DNA of 64,000 bases, taken from the NCBI RefSeq assembly GCF_004339025.1, contig NZ_SMFT01000001.1, positions 372,001 through 436,000 on the forward strand, read 5' to 3'. The DNA is from Volucribacter psittacicida. GTDB lineage: Bacteria; Pseudomonadota; Gammaproteobacteria; Enterobacterales; Pasteurellaceae. Positions within the stretch are counted from its first letter, which is position 1. Each line of letters starts with the position of its first letter. The position numbers and the translations under genes are program-made. The notes below the pieces were generated by a model. It was not told the DNA's origin. It saw only the letters and a program-made list of their open reading frames with translations, and did not search any database. Below, piece after piece: positions 1 through 9,967 of this stretch.

Positions 1-18
1 CGGATTTTTAGCAATCCG
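1..18 (+). terminator. Possible terminator hairpin of an upstream gene
   Basis: CGGATT and AATCCG form a 6-bp stem around TTTAGC, followed by a T-rich but interrupted stretch. It sits at the window edge just before zapC, so it may end an upstream transcript. The stem is short and the tail imperfect. Confidence 0.3.
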
Positions 19-63
19 TATTCTTTCATTGTTTTTATTAGAGATATTTAGGTATTACATCAA

Positions 64-600
64 ATGGCACAACAACATTTTTGTCAATGGCAATATAATC
101 CAGTGCGAGGGCGCTTAGCTATTTTATTGCCAAGTAAAAATTTGGTGTTTACCACATTAACAGAAAAACATCTTGCTTCTGATGGGGTTGTGAATAGCCC
201 TTGTTCTTTAGTGGATTTTGACGATTATAACCGCTTTAGCCAATTATTATTCGCCTGTGGTTTTGAGCAAGAAACTTTGGAGATTCTTGCTTATAGTGCG
301 GTGGCTACTCAACATTTTTTATTACCTAGCCAGCCAAAGAGTTGGTTCTTTCAACCTTGTGGGAGTGAAAGTATTGCCCCTCAAACCTTAGCACAAGTAA
401 AAATAAAACAAACGGAACAATGGGCAATGGTATTGGTAACCAATATTGAGGGAAGCGTGGCAAATTGTCTTTGGCTAGAGAATGATCTCGCTTTAGCGGG
501 GTTACAACTGACTTTTGGCGAACCTTTTCGGATTTTTGTTGATCGTTTACAAGCGGTTAGCCTAAATATCACACATCAATATTATCAACAATCCGCTTAA
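64..600 (+). CDS. zapC: Cell division protein ZapC
   Basis: ZapC is a cytoplasmic FtsZ-associated protein that promotes lateral association of FtsZ protofilaments at the Z-ring. The 178-aa length matches E. coli ZapC (180 aa). From memory of that protein I see the same pattern: an N-terminal W-x-Y with R and L-rich strands (W9-R17), a C-x-x-x-D-D-Y segment near residues 47-55, the PKSWFF motif near 91-96, and a C-terminal G-x-x-x-x-I-x-x-D-R-L segment. There is no signal peptide or membrane segment. The ribosome binding site is weak. The family call rests on spaced motifs rather than an alignment, so it is good but not certain. Confidence 0.72.
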   Translation: MAQQHFCQWQYNPVRGRLAILLPSKNLVFTTLTEKHLASDGVVNSPCSLVDFDDYNRFSQLLFACGFEQETLEILAYSAVATQHFLLPSQPKSWFFQPCGSESIAPQTLAQVKIKQTEQWAMVLVTNIEGSVANCLWLENDLALAGLQLTFGEPFRIFVDRLQAVSLNITHQYYQQSA

Positions 601-796
601 ATTTCTTTTTTCACTGAAATTTTATATTTTTTTATTAAAAATTTAGTGATATTCTAATTTCTGCACAACATCATCTAATTTTAGTTAATCCTTCTCAAGG
701 ATAATCAAATAAAAATACATATTAACTAAATTTAGAAAAATATCGTCGTTCTGACTTGAACTCATCTCATAACCTTATCATTTACAGGAGTGTAAT

Positions 797-2185
797 ATGT
801 CTAAAACCAGTAAGAACCCAGTGAGAGGGATCCTGATATTTCTGTTAGATTTAATGGTATTTTTTGCCCTATTAAATTTGTTACCTTTCTCTGAACAGGA
901 AAATAGAGGTCTTGCCTTATTAGTTTTTGTGGGAATTTTATGGCTTACAGAAGCCTTTAATATCACAATAACCGCCTTAATGGTGCCGATATTCGCCATA
1001 GGATTAAATGTTTTATCCACCAAAGCGGCTTTTGCGCCTTTTTCTGAACCCATTATTTTTATGTTTTTTGGTGGCTTTGTGATTGCAGCGGTGCTGAATA
1101 TTCAAAAAATCGATCTTTGGCTTGCAAGTCATATTATTCGTTTGGCAAAAGGTAATCTAAAATTAACCATCATTTATTTATTTGCCGTTACTGCGTTACT
1201 TTCCTTATTTATCAATAATACCGCCGTAGCGGCAATGATGTTACCGCTTACCTTGGGCATATTACATAAAATAGATTATAAAACTAATCAAAAACTCTAT
1301 GTGTTTGTTTTATTGGGCATTGCTTTTAGTTCAAGTATTGGCGGAATTGGCACCTTAGTGGGCAGTGCACCTAATGCCATTTTAGCCTCTCAATTAAAAA
1401 TCTCTTTTTCCGAATGGTTACCTTATGGTATGCCGGTGGTGGTGTTGCTACTTATTTTTATGGTGTTATCACTATTGTTAGTATTACGCCCTAATTTTAA
1501 TGTGAAATTTGAAGCCCAAGTAGAAGATATTCCCTTGACAACTTCAAGAATAATCACATTAGTTATCTTTAGTATTACGGCATTATTACTGGTATTTGGT
1601 AGTTATGTTGAACCTTTTATCAGACAAATTTTAGCCCTAGATCAATCTATTCGTAATTTTGATGCGGTGATTGCTATGATTGCGGTGCTTGCATTTTGTA
1701 TTTGTAATACCGCAAATTGGCAACAAATCCAAGAAAGAACGGAATGGGGTGTGTTAATGCTCTTTGGTGGTGGGTTAGTCTTAAGTATTGTATTAAGAGA
1801 AACGGGAGCGAGTAAAATTCTAGCAGATACTATTGTTAATTTTATTGGTACAAAACATTGGTTAATGATGACCATTGTGATGTCTGCTTTTATTATCTTT
1901 TTAACCGAGTTTACCTCTAATACCGCCAGTGCGGCGTTATTAATGCCGATTTATATTTCTGTTGCCGTACAACTTGGTTTACCGCCGATTTCTTTAGCGG
2001 CAATTATTGCTTGCGGTGCTTCTTGTGCCTTTATGTTACCTATTGCCACTCCACCTAATGCCATTGTTTTTTCCACTGGTTATATAAAACAAGCGGATAT
2101 GGTAAAAGTGGGGCTATTACTTAATATTGCTTGTATTGTGGTAATTAGTGGGCTTTCCTATTTCTTCTGGATGACGTGGAGATAA
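797..2185 (+). CDS. DASS/SLC13-family sodium-anion symporter
   Basis: This is an inner-membrane transporter of the divalent anion:sodium symporter family, whose members move dicarboxylates, citrate or sulfate. The 462-aa protein is almost entirely hydrophobic helices. It has the two repeated family signatures: an N-terminal S-L-F-I-N-N-T-A-V-A-A-M-M-L-P and a C-terminal T-E-F-T-S-N-T-A-S-A-A-L-L-M-P, the SNT sites that bind sodium and the substrate carboxylate. GGAG lies just before the ATG. It stands alone between zapC and icd, next to the TCA genes, which suggests but does not prove a di- or tricarboxylate substrate. It resembles the H. influenzae HI0608 type. A second DASS protein is encoded at 13776. 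Confidence 0.85.
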   Translation: MSKTSKNPVRGILIFLLDLMVFFALLNLLPFSEQENRGLALLVFVGILWLTEAFNITITALMVPIFAIGLNVLSTKAAFAPFSEPIIFMFFGGFVIAAVLNIQKIDLWLASHIIRLAKGNLKLTIIYLFAVTALLSLFINNTAVAAMMLPLTLGILHKIDYKTNQKLYVFVLLGIAFSSSIGGIGTLVGSAPNAILASQLKISFSEWLPYGMPVVVLLLIFMVLSLLLVLRPNFNVKFEAQVEDIPLTTSRIITLVIFSITALLLVFGSYVEPFIRQILALDQSIRNFDAVIAMIAVLAFCICNTANWQQIQERTEWGVLMLFGGGLVLSIVLRETGASKILADTIVNFIGTKHWLMMTIVMSAFIIFLTEFTSNTASAALLMPIYISVAVQLGLPPISLAAIIACGASCAFMLPIATPPNAIVFSTGYIKQADMVKVGLLLNIACIVVISGLSYFFWMTWR

Positions 2186-2191
2186 TGCGTT

Positions 2192-2221
2192 GCTTCTCAT
2201 TAAACTTGCTTAATGAGAAGC
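2192..2221 (+). terminator. 12-bp stem-loop after the DASS transporter
   Basis: GCTTCTCATTAA and its exact reverse complement TTAATGAGAAGC flank a 6-nt loop directly after the transporter stop codon. There is no T-tract, so it is a 3' end stabiliser or a weak terminator. Confidence 0.5.
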
Positions 2222-2243
2222 GATAGTCGTTTCAATGTAAAGA

Positions 2244-2335
2244 GGGCGACGATAAAATTTTTCTAAAACTGACCGCACTTAATATCAATGCGTTCTCTTA
2301 ATTTCTTAAGTTTAATGGGATTAATATCGTCGTCC
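2244..2335. repeat. Intergenic element with inverted ends GGGCGACGATA / TATCGTCGTCC
   Basis: The 309-bp gap between the transporter and icd holds the hairpin above and this 92-bp stretch, whose 11-bp ends are inverted with one mismatch and which contains an uptake sequence at 2272. The ends resemble other intergenic copies in the window (near 9.6, 54.4 and 57.6 kb), but the interior is not clearly related. From 2340 to 2494 there is only AT-rich promoter DNA and a GGAGG for icd. Confidence 0.35.
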
Positions 2336-2494
2336 TAATTAAGCAAAGAAATATGGGGGATATATCACAATTTTGTAAAAATAATGTGAATATTTAGTTA
2401 AAACGATCTATACTCAAATCACGCACAAATTTTATGCTAAGGATAGACAGGGTCTTTAGCCTTTCCTCTCTTTATATCTTTTTCGGAGGTTAAT

Positions 2495-3736
2495 ATGCAA
2501 CACATAGCACAAGCAATTCGTTTAAATTCTGATGGCTCACTTAATGTACCAGATTGCCCGATCATTCCCTTTATTGAGGGCGATGGCATAGGTATTGATG
2601 TTACGCCAACGATGATTAAGGTGATTGACGCAGCAGTAACTCTTGCTTATGCGGGGAAAAAACGCATTGAATGGTTAGAAATTTATGCTGGAGCAAAAGC
2701 TAATCGTCAATATGGTGAAGACATTTGGTTACCACAGCAAACCTTAGATCTGATTAAACAATATCACGTGGCAATTAAAGGCCCATTAATGACCCCTGTT
2801 GGCGGTGGTATCCGTTCATTGAATGTGACCTTAAGGCAAGAATTGGATTTATATAATTGCGTTCGCCCAATTCGTTATTATCAAGGAACACCTAGTCCAG
2901 TAAAACAACCTGAATTAGTGGATATGGTGATTTTTCGCGAAAATTCTGAAGATATTTATGCAGGAATTGAATGGCAGGCGGGGTCAGCGGAGGCAGATAA
3001 AGTCATTCAGTTTTTACAAACAGAAATGCAAGTGAACAACATTCGTTTTCCTACGGAATGTGGTATTGGTGTGAAGCCTGTTTCAAAAGCGGCAACCCAA
3101 CGTTTAGTGCGATCGGCATTGCAGTATGTGATTGATAACGATAGAACTTCATTAACCTTAGTACATAAAGGCAATATTATGAAATTTACTGAGGGAGCGT
3201 TTAAACAATGGGGTTATCAAGTGGTGGATAATTTTGGGGCAAAACCGCTTGGCAAAGGGGATTGGCGTTGTTTAATCAATCCTAAAACAGGGCGAGAGAT
3301 CATTATCAAAGATTGCATTGCCGATGCGTTTTTACAAGAAACCTTATTACATCCAGCGGATTACGATGTTATCGCAACATTAAACTTAAATGGCGATTAT
3401 ATTTCTGATGCCTTAGCGGCTCAAGTGGGGGGAATTGGGATTGCGCCTGGGGCAAATATTGGTGAACAAGTGGCGATTTTTGAGGCGACTCATGGCACAG
3501 CACCGAATATCGCAGGACAAAATAAAGCTAACCCTGGTTCAATTATTTTAAGTGGGGAAATGATGTTACGTCATTTAGGTTGGCAAGAGGCGGCGGATTT
3601 AGTGGTACAAGCCATGGCGAAAACCATTGCGAATAAAACAGTTACCCTTGATTTCGCTGAACATCTGACAGAGGCTCAATTATGTTCTACCGATGAATTT
3701 GCATTACAGCTCATTGCCAATATGTCAAAAGGCTAA
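2495..3736 (+). CDS. icd: Isocitrate dehydrogenase, likely NAD-type
   Basis: It oxidatively decarboxylates isocitrate to 2-oxoglutarate in the TCA cycle. The 413-aa protein aligns by eye through its length with E. coli Icd (416 aa). It keeps the substrate loop G-G-G-I-R-S-L-N-V near residue 103, including the serine phosphorylated by AceK in E. coli, and the D-Y-I-S-D-A metal site. The cofactor-selecting residues differ. E. coli Lys344, Tyr345, Val351, Tyr391 and Arg395 are here Asn338, Ile339, Ala345, Leu385 and Glu389, the direction of change seen in NAD-dependent enzymes. GGAGG precedes the ATG. It is followed on the same strand by acnB and gltA. Confidence 0.95.
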   Translation: MQHIAQAIRLNSDGSLNVPDCPIIPFIEGDGIGIDVTPTMIKVIDAAVTLAYAGKKRIEWLEIYAGAKANRQYGEDIWLPQQTLDLIKQYHVAIKGPLMTPVGGGIRSLNVTLRQELDLYNCVRPIRYYQGTPSPVKQPELVDMVIFRENSEDIYAGIEWQAGSAEADKVIQFLQTEMQVNNIRFPTECGIGVKPVSKAATQRLVRSALQYVIDNDRTSLTLVHKGNIMKFTEGAFKQWGYQVVDNFGAKPLGKGDWRCLINPKTGREIIIKDCIADAFLQETLLHPADYDVIATLNLNGDYISDALAAQVGGIGIAPGANIGEQVAIFEATHGTAPNIAGQNKANPGSIILSGEMMLRHLGWQEAADLVVQAMAKTIANKTVTLDFAEHLTEAQLCSTDEFALQLIANMSKG

Positions 3737-3746
3737 GATTGATGAA

Positions 3747-3773
3747 TTAGCGGTTGGTTTTGTTTTCCGCTAA
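3747..3773 (+). other. Hairpin between icd and acnB
   Basis: TTAGCGG and CCGCTAA form a 7-bp stem around a T-rich 13-nt loop. It may be an intercistronic processing or partial termination site. It is followed closely by the acnB ribosome binding site. Confidence 0.35.
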
Positions 3774-3800
3774 TCAATAATGATAAGGGAGGTATCTATT

Positions 3801-6410
3801 ATGTTATTTATTGAAGAATATCAAAAACAGGTGGCAGAAAGAGCCAAATTGGGGGTTGTGCCTTTACCACTTAATGCGGAACAAACCGCTCAATTAGTTG
3901 AATTATTAAAATCGCCAGTAGAAAATGCACAACAAGCCGAATTACTACTAGAGTTATTGCGAACACGTATCCCTGCTGGCGTTGATGAAGCCGCCTATAT
4001 CAAAGCCTCTTTTTTAGCGGATGTGGCAAAAAGAGCGGTCATTTCTCCGCTTATTTCGGCACAAGATGCCATTAATATTTTAGCCACTATGCAAGGTGGT
4101 TATAATATCCAGCCCCTGATCGAGGCATTAGAGGATCAAGAACTCGCCCCTTTAGCAGTGAAAGCCCTATCTTTTACTCTATTGATGTTTGATCAATTTC
4201 ACGATGTGGCAGAAAAAGCCAATCAAGGCAATGTTTTTGCTCAACAGGTTTTGCAATCTTGGGCAAATGCCGAATGGTTTTTGTCACGTCCTCCGTTACC
4301 AGAAAAAATAACTTTGACCGTATTTAAAGTGACTGGCGAAACCAATACGGATGATCTTTCGCCAGCACAAGACGCTTGGTCAAGACCTGATATTCCTTTA
4401 CACGCCCTAGCGATGTTAAAAAATGAACGAGAGGGGATTATTCCTGATCAAGCTGGGGAAGTGGGGCCTATGCAACAAATTAATGCTTTAAAGGCCAAAG
4501 GCTTTCCCTTAGTGTATGTGGGAGACGTGGTGGGAACAGGATCTTCCCGTAAATCTGCGACCAATTCAGTATTATGGTTAATGGGCGAAGATATTCCTTA
4601 TATCCCAAATAAACGAGCAGGCGGGGTTGTGCTGGGGGGAAAAATTGCACCGATCTTTTTTAATACATTAGAGGACGCAGGTTCATTACCCATTGAAGTT
4701 GATGTTAGCCGTTTAAATATGGGTGATGTGATCGATCTCTATCCTTATGCTCAAAAAATTTGTCGGCATAATAGCGATGAGGTGTTAGCGGAATTTTGCT
4801 TAAAAACTGAGGTGCTACTTGATGAAGTGCGAGCTGGTGGACGCATACCGCTCATTATTGGACGAGGTTTAACACACAAAGCGAGAAAAGCATTGGGCTT
4901 GGGCGAAAGTGAGGTTTTTCAACAGGTAAAAAAAGCGTCAGAGCAACCCGCTGGTTATACCTTAGCACAAAAAATAGTTGGGCGTGCTTGTGGGGTAGAG
5001 GGGGTCAGAGCAGGGCAATATTGTGAGCCGAGAATGACCACAGTAGGTTCGCAAGATACCACAGGCCCGATGACCCGTGATGAATTGAAAGATCTGGCGT
5101 GTTTAGGTTTTTCGGCGGATTTAGTGATGCAATCTTTTTGTCATACCGCTGCTTATCCGAAGCCTGTTGATGTGGTAACCCATCATACTTTACCTGATTT
5201 TATGATCAATCGTGGTGGCGTATCTTTGCGACCAGGCGATGGCGTTATTCATTCTTGGTTAAATCGTATGTTGTTGCCTGATACTGTGGGTACAGGTGGC
5301 GACTCTCATACTCGTTTTCCTATTGGGATTTCTTTTCCAGCGGGTTCAGGTTTAGTGGCTTTTGCCGCCGCCACAGGGGTAATGCCCTTAGATATGCCAG
5401 AATCTGTGTTGGTGCGTTTTAAAGGCGAAATGCAACCGGGCATAACCCTGCGTGATTTAGTCCACGCCATTCCTTATTACGCTATTCAACAGGGATTATT
5501 AACCGTTGAAAAAGCGGGCAAGAAAAATATTTTTTCTGGGCGAATTTTAGAAATAGAAGGTTTGGAAAATTTAAAAGTAGAACAAGCCTTTGAATTATCT
5601 GATGCCTCAGCGGAGCGTTCGGCGGCAGCTTGTACCATTAAATTAAATCAAGCGCCGATTATTGAATATTTAACTTCAAATATTGTGCTATTGAAATGGA
5701 TGATTGCTGAGGGCTATGGTGATGCTCGTACCTTAGAACGGCGGATTAAAAGTATGCAAGATTGGTTAGCCAATCCACAGCTACTCACCGCCGATGATAA
5801 TGCAGAATATGCGGCGATTATTGAGATTGATCTTAATGAAATTACTGAACCCATTGTCTGTGCTCCTAATGATCCTGATGATGCGAGAAAACTGTCAGAG
5901 GTGGCAGGCGACAAGGTTGACGAAGTGTTTATTGGTTCTTGTATGACCAATATTGGGCATTTTCGTGCCGCAGGGAAATTACTTAACCAGCATCAAGGTA
6001 TGATACCCACTCGCTTATGGGTTGTTCCTCCTACCAAAATGGACGCCGCCTTACTCACAGAGGAAGGCTATTACAGTATTTATGGTAAAAGTGGGGCAAG
6101 GGTTGAAATTCCGGGGTGTTCATTATGTATGGGTAACCAAGCGAGAGTGGCTGATGGGGCAACGGTGATTTCAACCTCCACCAGAAACTTTCCTAACCGT
6201 ATGGGTAAAGGGGCGTTTGTCTATCTTGCCTCAGCGGAACTTGCGGCGGTTTGTGCCTTATTAGGGCGTATTCCAACCACACAGGAATATCTGCAATATG
6301 TACAAGGCTTAGCCGAGGATCAGGAAGACACTTATCGCTATATGAATTTCAATGAAATTTCCTCTTATACCGAGAAAGTTGAGCAAGTGATTTTTAAAAC
6401 AAGATTATAA
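3801..6410 (+). CDS. acnB: Bifunctional aconitate hydratase 2 / 2-methylisocitrate dehydratase
   Basis: AcnB interconverts citrate and isocitrate through cis-aconitate with a [4Fe-4S] cluster. Protein length is 869 aa (E. coli AcnB 865). The order is an N-terminal HEAT-like domain (1-160), the swivel domain with the V-G-T-G-S-S-R-K-S motif near 248, then the catalytic domains. The cluster cysteines are visible in F-I-G-S-C-M-T-N and G-C-S-L-C-M-G-N near the C-terminus. I start it at the ATG at 3801, which has AAGGGAGG 8-15 nt upstream. The reading frame extends to an ATG at 3780, but that one has no binding site. It sits between icd and gltA on the same strand, probably partly co-transcribed. 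Confidence 0.97.
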   Translation: MLFIEEYQKQVAERAKLGVVPLPLNAEQTAQLVELLKSPVENAQQAELLLELLRTRIPAGVDEAAYIKASFLADVAKRAVISPLISAQDAINILATMQGGYNIQPLIEALEDQELAPLAVKALSFTLLMFDQFHDVAEKANQGNVFAQQVLQSWANAEWFLSRPPLPEKITLTVFKVTGETNTDDLSPAQDAWSRPDIPLHALAMLKNEREGIIPDQAGEVGPMQQINALKAKGFPLVYVGDVVGTGSSRKSATNSVLWLMGEDIPYIPNKRAGGVVLGGKIAPIFFNTLEDAGSLPIEVDVSRLNMGDVIDLYPYAQKICRHNSDEVLAEFCLKTEVLLDEVRAGGRIPLIIGRGLTHKARKALGLGESEVFQQVKKASEQPAGYTLAQKIVGRACGVEGVRAGQYCEPRMTTVGSQDTTGPMTRDELKDLACLGFSADLVMQSFCHTAAYPKPVDVVTHHTLPDFMINRGGVSLRPGDGVIHSWLNRMLLPDTVGTGGDSHTRFPIGISFPAGSGLVAFAAATGVMPLDMPESVLVRFKGEMQPGITLRDLVHAIPYYAIQQGLLTVEKAGKKNIFSGRILEIEGLENLKVEQAFELSDASAERSAAACTIKLNQAPIIEYLTSNIVLLKWMIAEGYGDARTLERRIKSMQDWLANPQLLTADDNAEYAAIIEIDLNEITEPIVCAPNDPDDARKLSEVAGDKVDEVFIGSCMTNIGHFRAAGKLLNQHQGMIPTRLWVVPPTKMDAALLTEEGYYSIYGKSGARVEIPGCSLCMGNQARVADGATVISTSTRNFPNRMGKGAFVYLASAELAAVCALLGRIPTTQEYLQYVQGLAEDQEDTYRYMNFNEISSYTEKVEQVIFKTRL

Positions 6411-6489
6411 ACATAAAAAGTGCGGTCATTTTTTAGCAAATTTTTAGCCTAATGATGGCTTATCACAACACATACAGGAGGGATCTATT

Positions 6490-7782
6490 ATGCCAAAATT
6501 ACACGACACATTAACCGCGGAATTACATTTAAGTGATGGACGTAAATTTGCGTTACCTGTTTATCAAAGCCATTTAGGCTATGATGCAATCGGAGTAGAA
6601 GCCTTACAAAAGGAAAAATTATTTACCTATGATCAAGGCTTAACTTCAACGGCATTATGCCAATCAAGCATTACCTATATTGACGGCGAGCAGGGCATTT
6701 TATTACATCGTGGTTATCCCATTGATGAACTTGCCTCGCAGAAAAATTATCTTGATGTGGCTTATTTATTATTAAAAGGCGAGCTACCCACTCCCGAACA
6801 ATTTGCACAATTTAAGCGAGAAATTTCTACGCATTATATGGTAAATGAACAATTTACCCGCTTATTTCAAGGTTTTCGCCGAGATTCACACCCAATGGCG
6901 GTAATGTGTGCGGCAACCAGTGCCTTAGCGGCGTTTTATAATGATGAACTAAAATTAGATTGTGAGTTATCGAGGGAAAAAACCGCTATTCGCTTGTTAG
7001 CCAAAATGCCAACCTTAGCGGCAATGTGCTATAAATACAGTATCGGTCGTCCATTTATGTACCCACAAAATCATCTCTCTTATGCGGGTAATTTTCTCTA
7101 TATGATGTTTGCCACCCCTTGTGAGCCTTATGTGGTCAATCCTGTATTAGAACGAGCTATGGATCGGATATTTACCCTACACGCGGATCACGAACAAAAT
7201 GCCTCTACCTCATCTGTGCGTAGTGTTGCCTCTTCAGGGCCTAATCCTTTTGCTTGTATTTCCGCAGGTATCGCTTCCCTTTGGGGGCCTGCACATGGCG
7301 GGGCTAACGAGGCTTGTATCCGAATGTTAGAACAAATTGGCTCAGTAGAAAATATCCCACATTTTATTGAACGCGCTAAGGATAAAAATGATCCATTCCG
7401 TTTAATGGGGTTTGGACATCGTGTTTATAAAAATTATGATCCAAGAGCAAAGGTAATGCGAGAAACTTGCCATGAGGTTTTGCAAGAATTAGGGGAGAAT
7501 ACCCCTTTGCTTGAAGTGGCTATGGAGCTAGAACGTATTGCGTTAAATGATCCTTATTTTATTGAACGCAAACTTTATCCTAATGTGGATTTCTATTCAG
7601 GGCTAATTTTGCAAGCCATAGGTATTCCAACCGCTATGTTTACGGTGGTTTTTGCCTTAGCAAGAACGGTAGGTTGGATTGCTAATTGGAAAGAAATGTA
7701 CGAGCAAGATGGCTTGAAAATCGTGCGTCCAAGACAGATTTATACAGGGCATACGGAACGCCATATTTATATCACTGAGTAA
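6490..7782 (+). CDS. gltA: Citrate synthase (type II)
   Basis: It condenses oxaloacetate with acetyl-CoA to give citrate, the entry step of the TCA cycle. The 430-aa length fits the hexameric, NADH-regulated Gram-negative form (E. coli 427). The catalytic residues are visible: His in G-P-A-H-G-G-A-N-E, His in M-G-F-G-H-R-V-Y-K, and Asp in N-V-D-F-Y-S-G. AGGAGGG precedes the ATG. A strong hairpin follows at 7801. Having this gene with icd and acnB sets the genome apart from H. influenzae Rd, whose oxidative TCA branch is missing. Confidence 0.97.
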   Translation: MPKLHDTLTAELHLSDGRKFALPVYQSHLGYDAIGVEALQKEKLFTYDQGLTSTALCQSSITYIDGEQGILLHRGYPIDELASQKNYLDVAYLLLKGELPTPEQFAQFKREISTHYMVNEQFTRLFQGFRRDSHPMAVMCAATSALAAFYNDELKLDCELSREKTAIRLLAKMPTLAAMCYKYSIGRPFMYPQNHLSYAGNFLYMMFATPCEPYVVNPVLERAMDRIFTLHADHEQNASTSSVRSVASSGPNPFACISAGIASLWGPAHGGANEACIRMLEQIGSVENIPHFIERAKDKNDPFRLMGFGHRVYKNYDPRAKVMRETCHEVLQELGENTPLLEVAMELERIALNDPYFIERKLYPNVDFYSGLILQAIGIPTAMFTVVFALARTVGWIANWKEMYEQDGLKIVRPRQIYTGHTERHIYITE

Positions 7783-7800
7783 ATTCTCGTGATTTATACT

Positions 7801-7832
7801 TATTCCGCTAGGGGTACTTAGCGGAATATTTT
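7801..7832 (+). terminator. gltA terminator
   Basis: TATTCCGCTA and TAGCGGAATA form a 10-bp stem around an 8-nt loop, followed by TTTTAAATT. It overlaps the last codons of the convergent antitoxin gene. Confidence 0.75.
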
Positions 7833-8110
7833 AAATTGAAACGACTATCAGATTTCCAAGGCGAATTTACCGCCATTAATTTTTCTATTCCTGTATTAGG
7901 TAAATTAGGTTGCTCAAGTGTTTGAATAAAACGCTGAAATTCTTGCTCATCAAGTTGAAATAATGTTCTCTCTAAAATCACGTTTTGTGCATAATAACAA
8001 ACAACATCTAACATAAAATCAGAACGGGTTTTCCCAAGTAATGAAGCTGATCGATCAATAAGATCACGCTGCATGGGCTGAACTCTTAAGCTAATCGCAA
8101 CAGTACGCAT
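7808..8110 (-). CDS. DUF1778 (TacA-like) antitoxin without a visible toxin
   Basis: This is a 100-aa protein of the DUF1778 type, a ribbon-helix-helix antitoxin that normally pairs with a GNAT tRNA acetyltransferase toxin (TacT). The N-terminal I-S-L-R-V-x-x-x-Q-R-D-L-I-D-R-S-A and the K-T-R-S-D-F-M-L segment are characteristic. GGGAGAT precedes the ATG well. The cognate toxin should overlap or follow the 3' end, but gltA and its terminator lie there instead. The C-terminus runs about 16 residues past the usual end near S-P-W and stops inside the gltA terminator stem. I infer that the toxin and native antitoxin end were lost. What remains may be a solitary regulator. Confidence 0.75.
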   Translation of the reverse strand: MRTVAISLRVQPMQRDLIDRSASLLGKTRSDFMLDVVCYYAQNVILERTLFQLDEQEFQRFIQTLEQPNLPNTGIEKLMAVNSPWKSDSRFNLKYSAKYP

Positions 8111-8146
8111 AATTATCTCCCAAATTTATAGATTATTGATGACAGA

Positions 8147-8160
8147 CTATAAATGTATAG
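8147..8160 (-). promoter_or_regulatory. Operator-like palindrome upstream of the antitoxin
   Basis: CTATA-AATG-TATAG is a perfect 5-bp inverted repeat 37 bp upstream of the antitoxin start and overlaps the likely promoter. Antitoxins of this class autorepress at such palindromes. Function is inferred. Confidence 0.35.
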
Positions 8161-8327
8161 CGATTGTGTCTTCAAGAAAAATTTTACGAATTTATTATTA
8201 ATGAAAAAAGAAGAGTACAAAATTGTTCGGATTGAAAAAAGTGCGGTCAATTTTTAAATCATTTCCTTAAATAATCCAACTTCTGTCCTCTGTTCCCCAA
8301 TACCTAAAAGTTACTATAGATCACCAT

Positions 8328-8367
8328 TGTTAAATGAAATGTTAAATAAGCTAAAATTTGTTGTTAA
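8328..8367 (+). promoter_or_regulatory. TGTTAA direct repeats upstream of citC (possible ArcA-type site)
   Basis: The 376-bp gap between the antitoxin and citC contains an uptake sequence at 8239 and three TGTTAA copies at 8328, 8340 and 8362. ArcA recognises direct repeats of this kind at about 11-bp spacing. Here the first pair is 12 bp apart, so the assignment is weak. Anaerobic control of citrate lyase would make sense, but nothing else supports it. Confidence 0.25.
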
Positions 8368-8513
8368 ATCATTGTTTTTTAACATTATTTTTCATTGCAT
8401 TTAGTATTAATCTTATTTTGTTTATGCTATTATCGCCGCAACCGTTTAGAGGTATAAAACGTCCTATCATGCCTTTGATAGTTTGATTGTTGCTAGAATA
8501 TTTTGAGATGGAT

Positions 8514-9557
8514 ATGTTTGAGCATAATTATTATTGGCAAACTGTCGCAATGAGCGATACAAGTAAAATTGAGCCGATTAAAGCCTTTTTACAACAAAAC
8601 CAGTTAGAGCTGGATTCACAAATTGAACATTTTATTGTTTTTTATCGCCTTGAGGATCACCAAATTATCGCTTGTGGTGGTATTGCCCCGAATATTATTA
8701 AATGTGTTGCGGTTTCCCCCGATTATCGTGGGCAAGGTCTTAGTTTACAACTTGCCACTGAATTAATTCATTTTGCCACTGAATTAGGTTATTTTCGTTT
8801 ATTTCTTTATACCAAACCTGACAATGAAGCCTTATTTGCCCGTTGTGGTTTTCATACCATTTCTACCGCTTATCCTTATATGGTACTTATGGAAAATAGT
8901 GCGGTGCGATTAAAAAAATATTGTGCAAAATTAGCCCAATATCGCCGATCTGGGGAGAAAATTGGTTCTATTGTTATGAATGCCAATCCTTTTACTTTGG
9001 GACATCGTTATTTAATAGAACAAGCATTAACACAATGTGATTATTTGCATTTATTTTTGGTGGAAGAAGACGCCTCTAAGTTTAGCTATCAAGAAAGATT
9101 TGAGTTGGTAAAACAGGGGATTGCTGATTTAGCGGACAAAGTCAGTCTATATCCAAGCTCTAGTTATATTATTTCGCGTGCCACCTTTCCTAGCTATTTT
9201 TTGAAAGATAAGGGGATCCTTGAAGACTGTTTTATGGAGATAGATCTGAAATTATTCCGTAGCCATATCGCCCCTGCTTTGGGCATTACCCACCGTTTTG
9301 TGGGGACAGAACCAAATTGTGCCGTTACTTCATTATATAACCAGAATATGGTCTATTGGTTACAACAAGCCGATATGAAAGCCCCAGCGATTAAAGTGGT
9401 GGAAATTCAACGAAAAACCTATCAAGGCGAACCGATTTCAGCCTCAAAGGTAAGGTTATTGGCTCAACAGAAAAATTGGTCAGCATTAACTCATTATGTA
9501 CCTAATAGTACTTTGGCATTATTAGCCGCCAATAATGGGATAAAACCTAATCACTGA
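8514..9557 (+). CDS. citC: [Citrate (pro-3S)-lyase] ligase
   Basis: CitC acetylates the thiol of the citrate lyase acyl-carrier prosthetic group with acetate and ATP, which activates the enzyme. The protein has an N-terminal GNAT-like acetyltransferase fold (residues about 1-120, with V-S-P-D-Y-R-G-Q-G-L) and a C-terminal nucleotidylyltransferase domain with N-P-F-T-L-G-H-R-Y and I-S-A-S-K-V-R. I chose the ATG at 8514, which has a GAG-containing upstream region. The frame is open back to a TTG at 8487 and another ATG at 8508, so the start is uncertain by up to 9 codons. It is the first gene of the cit operon. Confidence 0.93.
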   Translation: MFEHNYYWQTVAMSDTSKIEPIKAFLQQNQLELDSQIEHFIVFYRLEDHQIIACGGIAPNIIKCVAVSPDYRGQGLSLQLATELIHFATELGYFRLFLYTKPDNEALFARCGFHTISTAYPYMVLMENSAVRLKKYCAKLAQYRRSGEKIGSIVMNANPFTLGHRYLIEQALTQCDYLHLFLVEEDASKFSYQERFELVKQGIADLADKVSLYPSSSYIISRATFPSYFLKDKGILEDCFMEIDLKLFRSHIAPALGITHRFVGTEPNCAVTSLYNQNMVYWLQQADMKAPAIKVVEIQRKTYQGEPISASKVRLLAQQKNWSALTHYVPNSTLALLAANNGIKPNH

Positions 9558-9563
9558 TGAGAG

Positions 9564-9619
9564 CCGTCCCACTTTAAAATGATACGCGTTGGTATGCCAC
9601 GCCGTATTGTTTTAATAAG
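9564..9619. repeat. Copy of a dispersed intergenic palindromic repeat
   Basis: The stretch begins CGTCCCACTTTAAAAT and contains GTTGGTATGCC. It matches, with changes, the reverse complement of the element at 54361 (GTTGGTACGCC, same spacing from TTAAAAT). It lies between citC and citD and is followed by an uptake sequence. Confidence 0.45.
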
Positions 9620-9679
9620 AAAAGTGCGGTCACTTTTACAAAAATTTTTAGTATTAAACCTTAGGGTTAAGGAGAGAAA

Positions 9680-9967
9680 ATGCAAATTACGAAAATTGCA
9701 GTGGCAGGGACATTAGAATCCAGCGATGTATTGGTTCGTGTTGCCCCTTGTGATGAAATTGATATTGAACTCAATAGCTCAGTATTTGAACAATTTGGCG
9801 ATGATATTTTAAAGACGGTTTATGCCGTATTAAAACAATTTGATGTTCAAGGGGTTCAATTAGTTATTGAAGATAAGGGAGCATTGGATTGTGTTTTAAG
9901 AGCAAGACTTAAAGCGGCGTTATTGCGTGCCACTGATGAAGCGGTAAATTGGGAGAATGTGCTATGA
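9680..9967 (+). CDS. citD: Citrate lyase acyl carrier protein (gamma subunit)
   Basis: CitD carries the phosphoribosyl-dephospho-CoA arm that shuttles acetyl and citryl groups between the alpha and beta subunits. At 95 aa it is the usual size. The conserved A-G-T-L-E-S places the prosthetic-group serine at Ser14. AAGGAGAG precedes the ATG. Its TGA overlaps the citE ATG (ATGA), so translation is coupled. Confidence 0.95.
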   Translation: MQITKIAVAGTLESSDVLVRVAPCDEIDIELNSSVFEQFGDDILKTVYAVLKQFDVQGVQLVIEDKGALDCVLRARLKAALLRATDEAVNWENVL

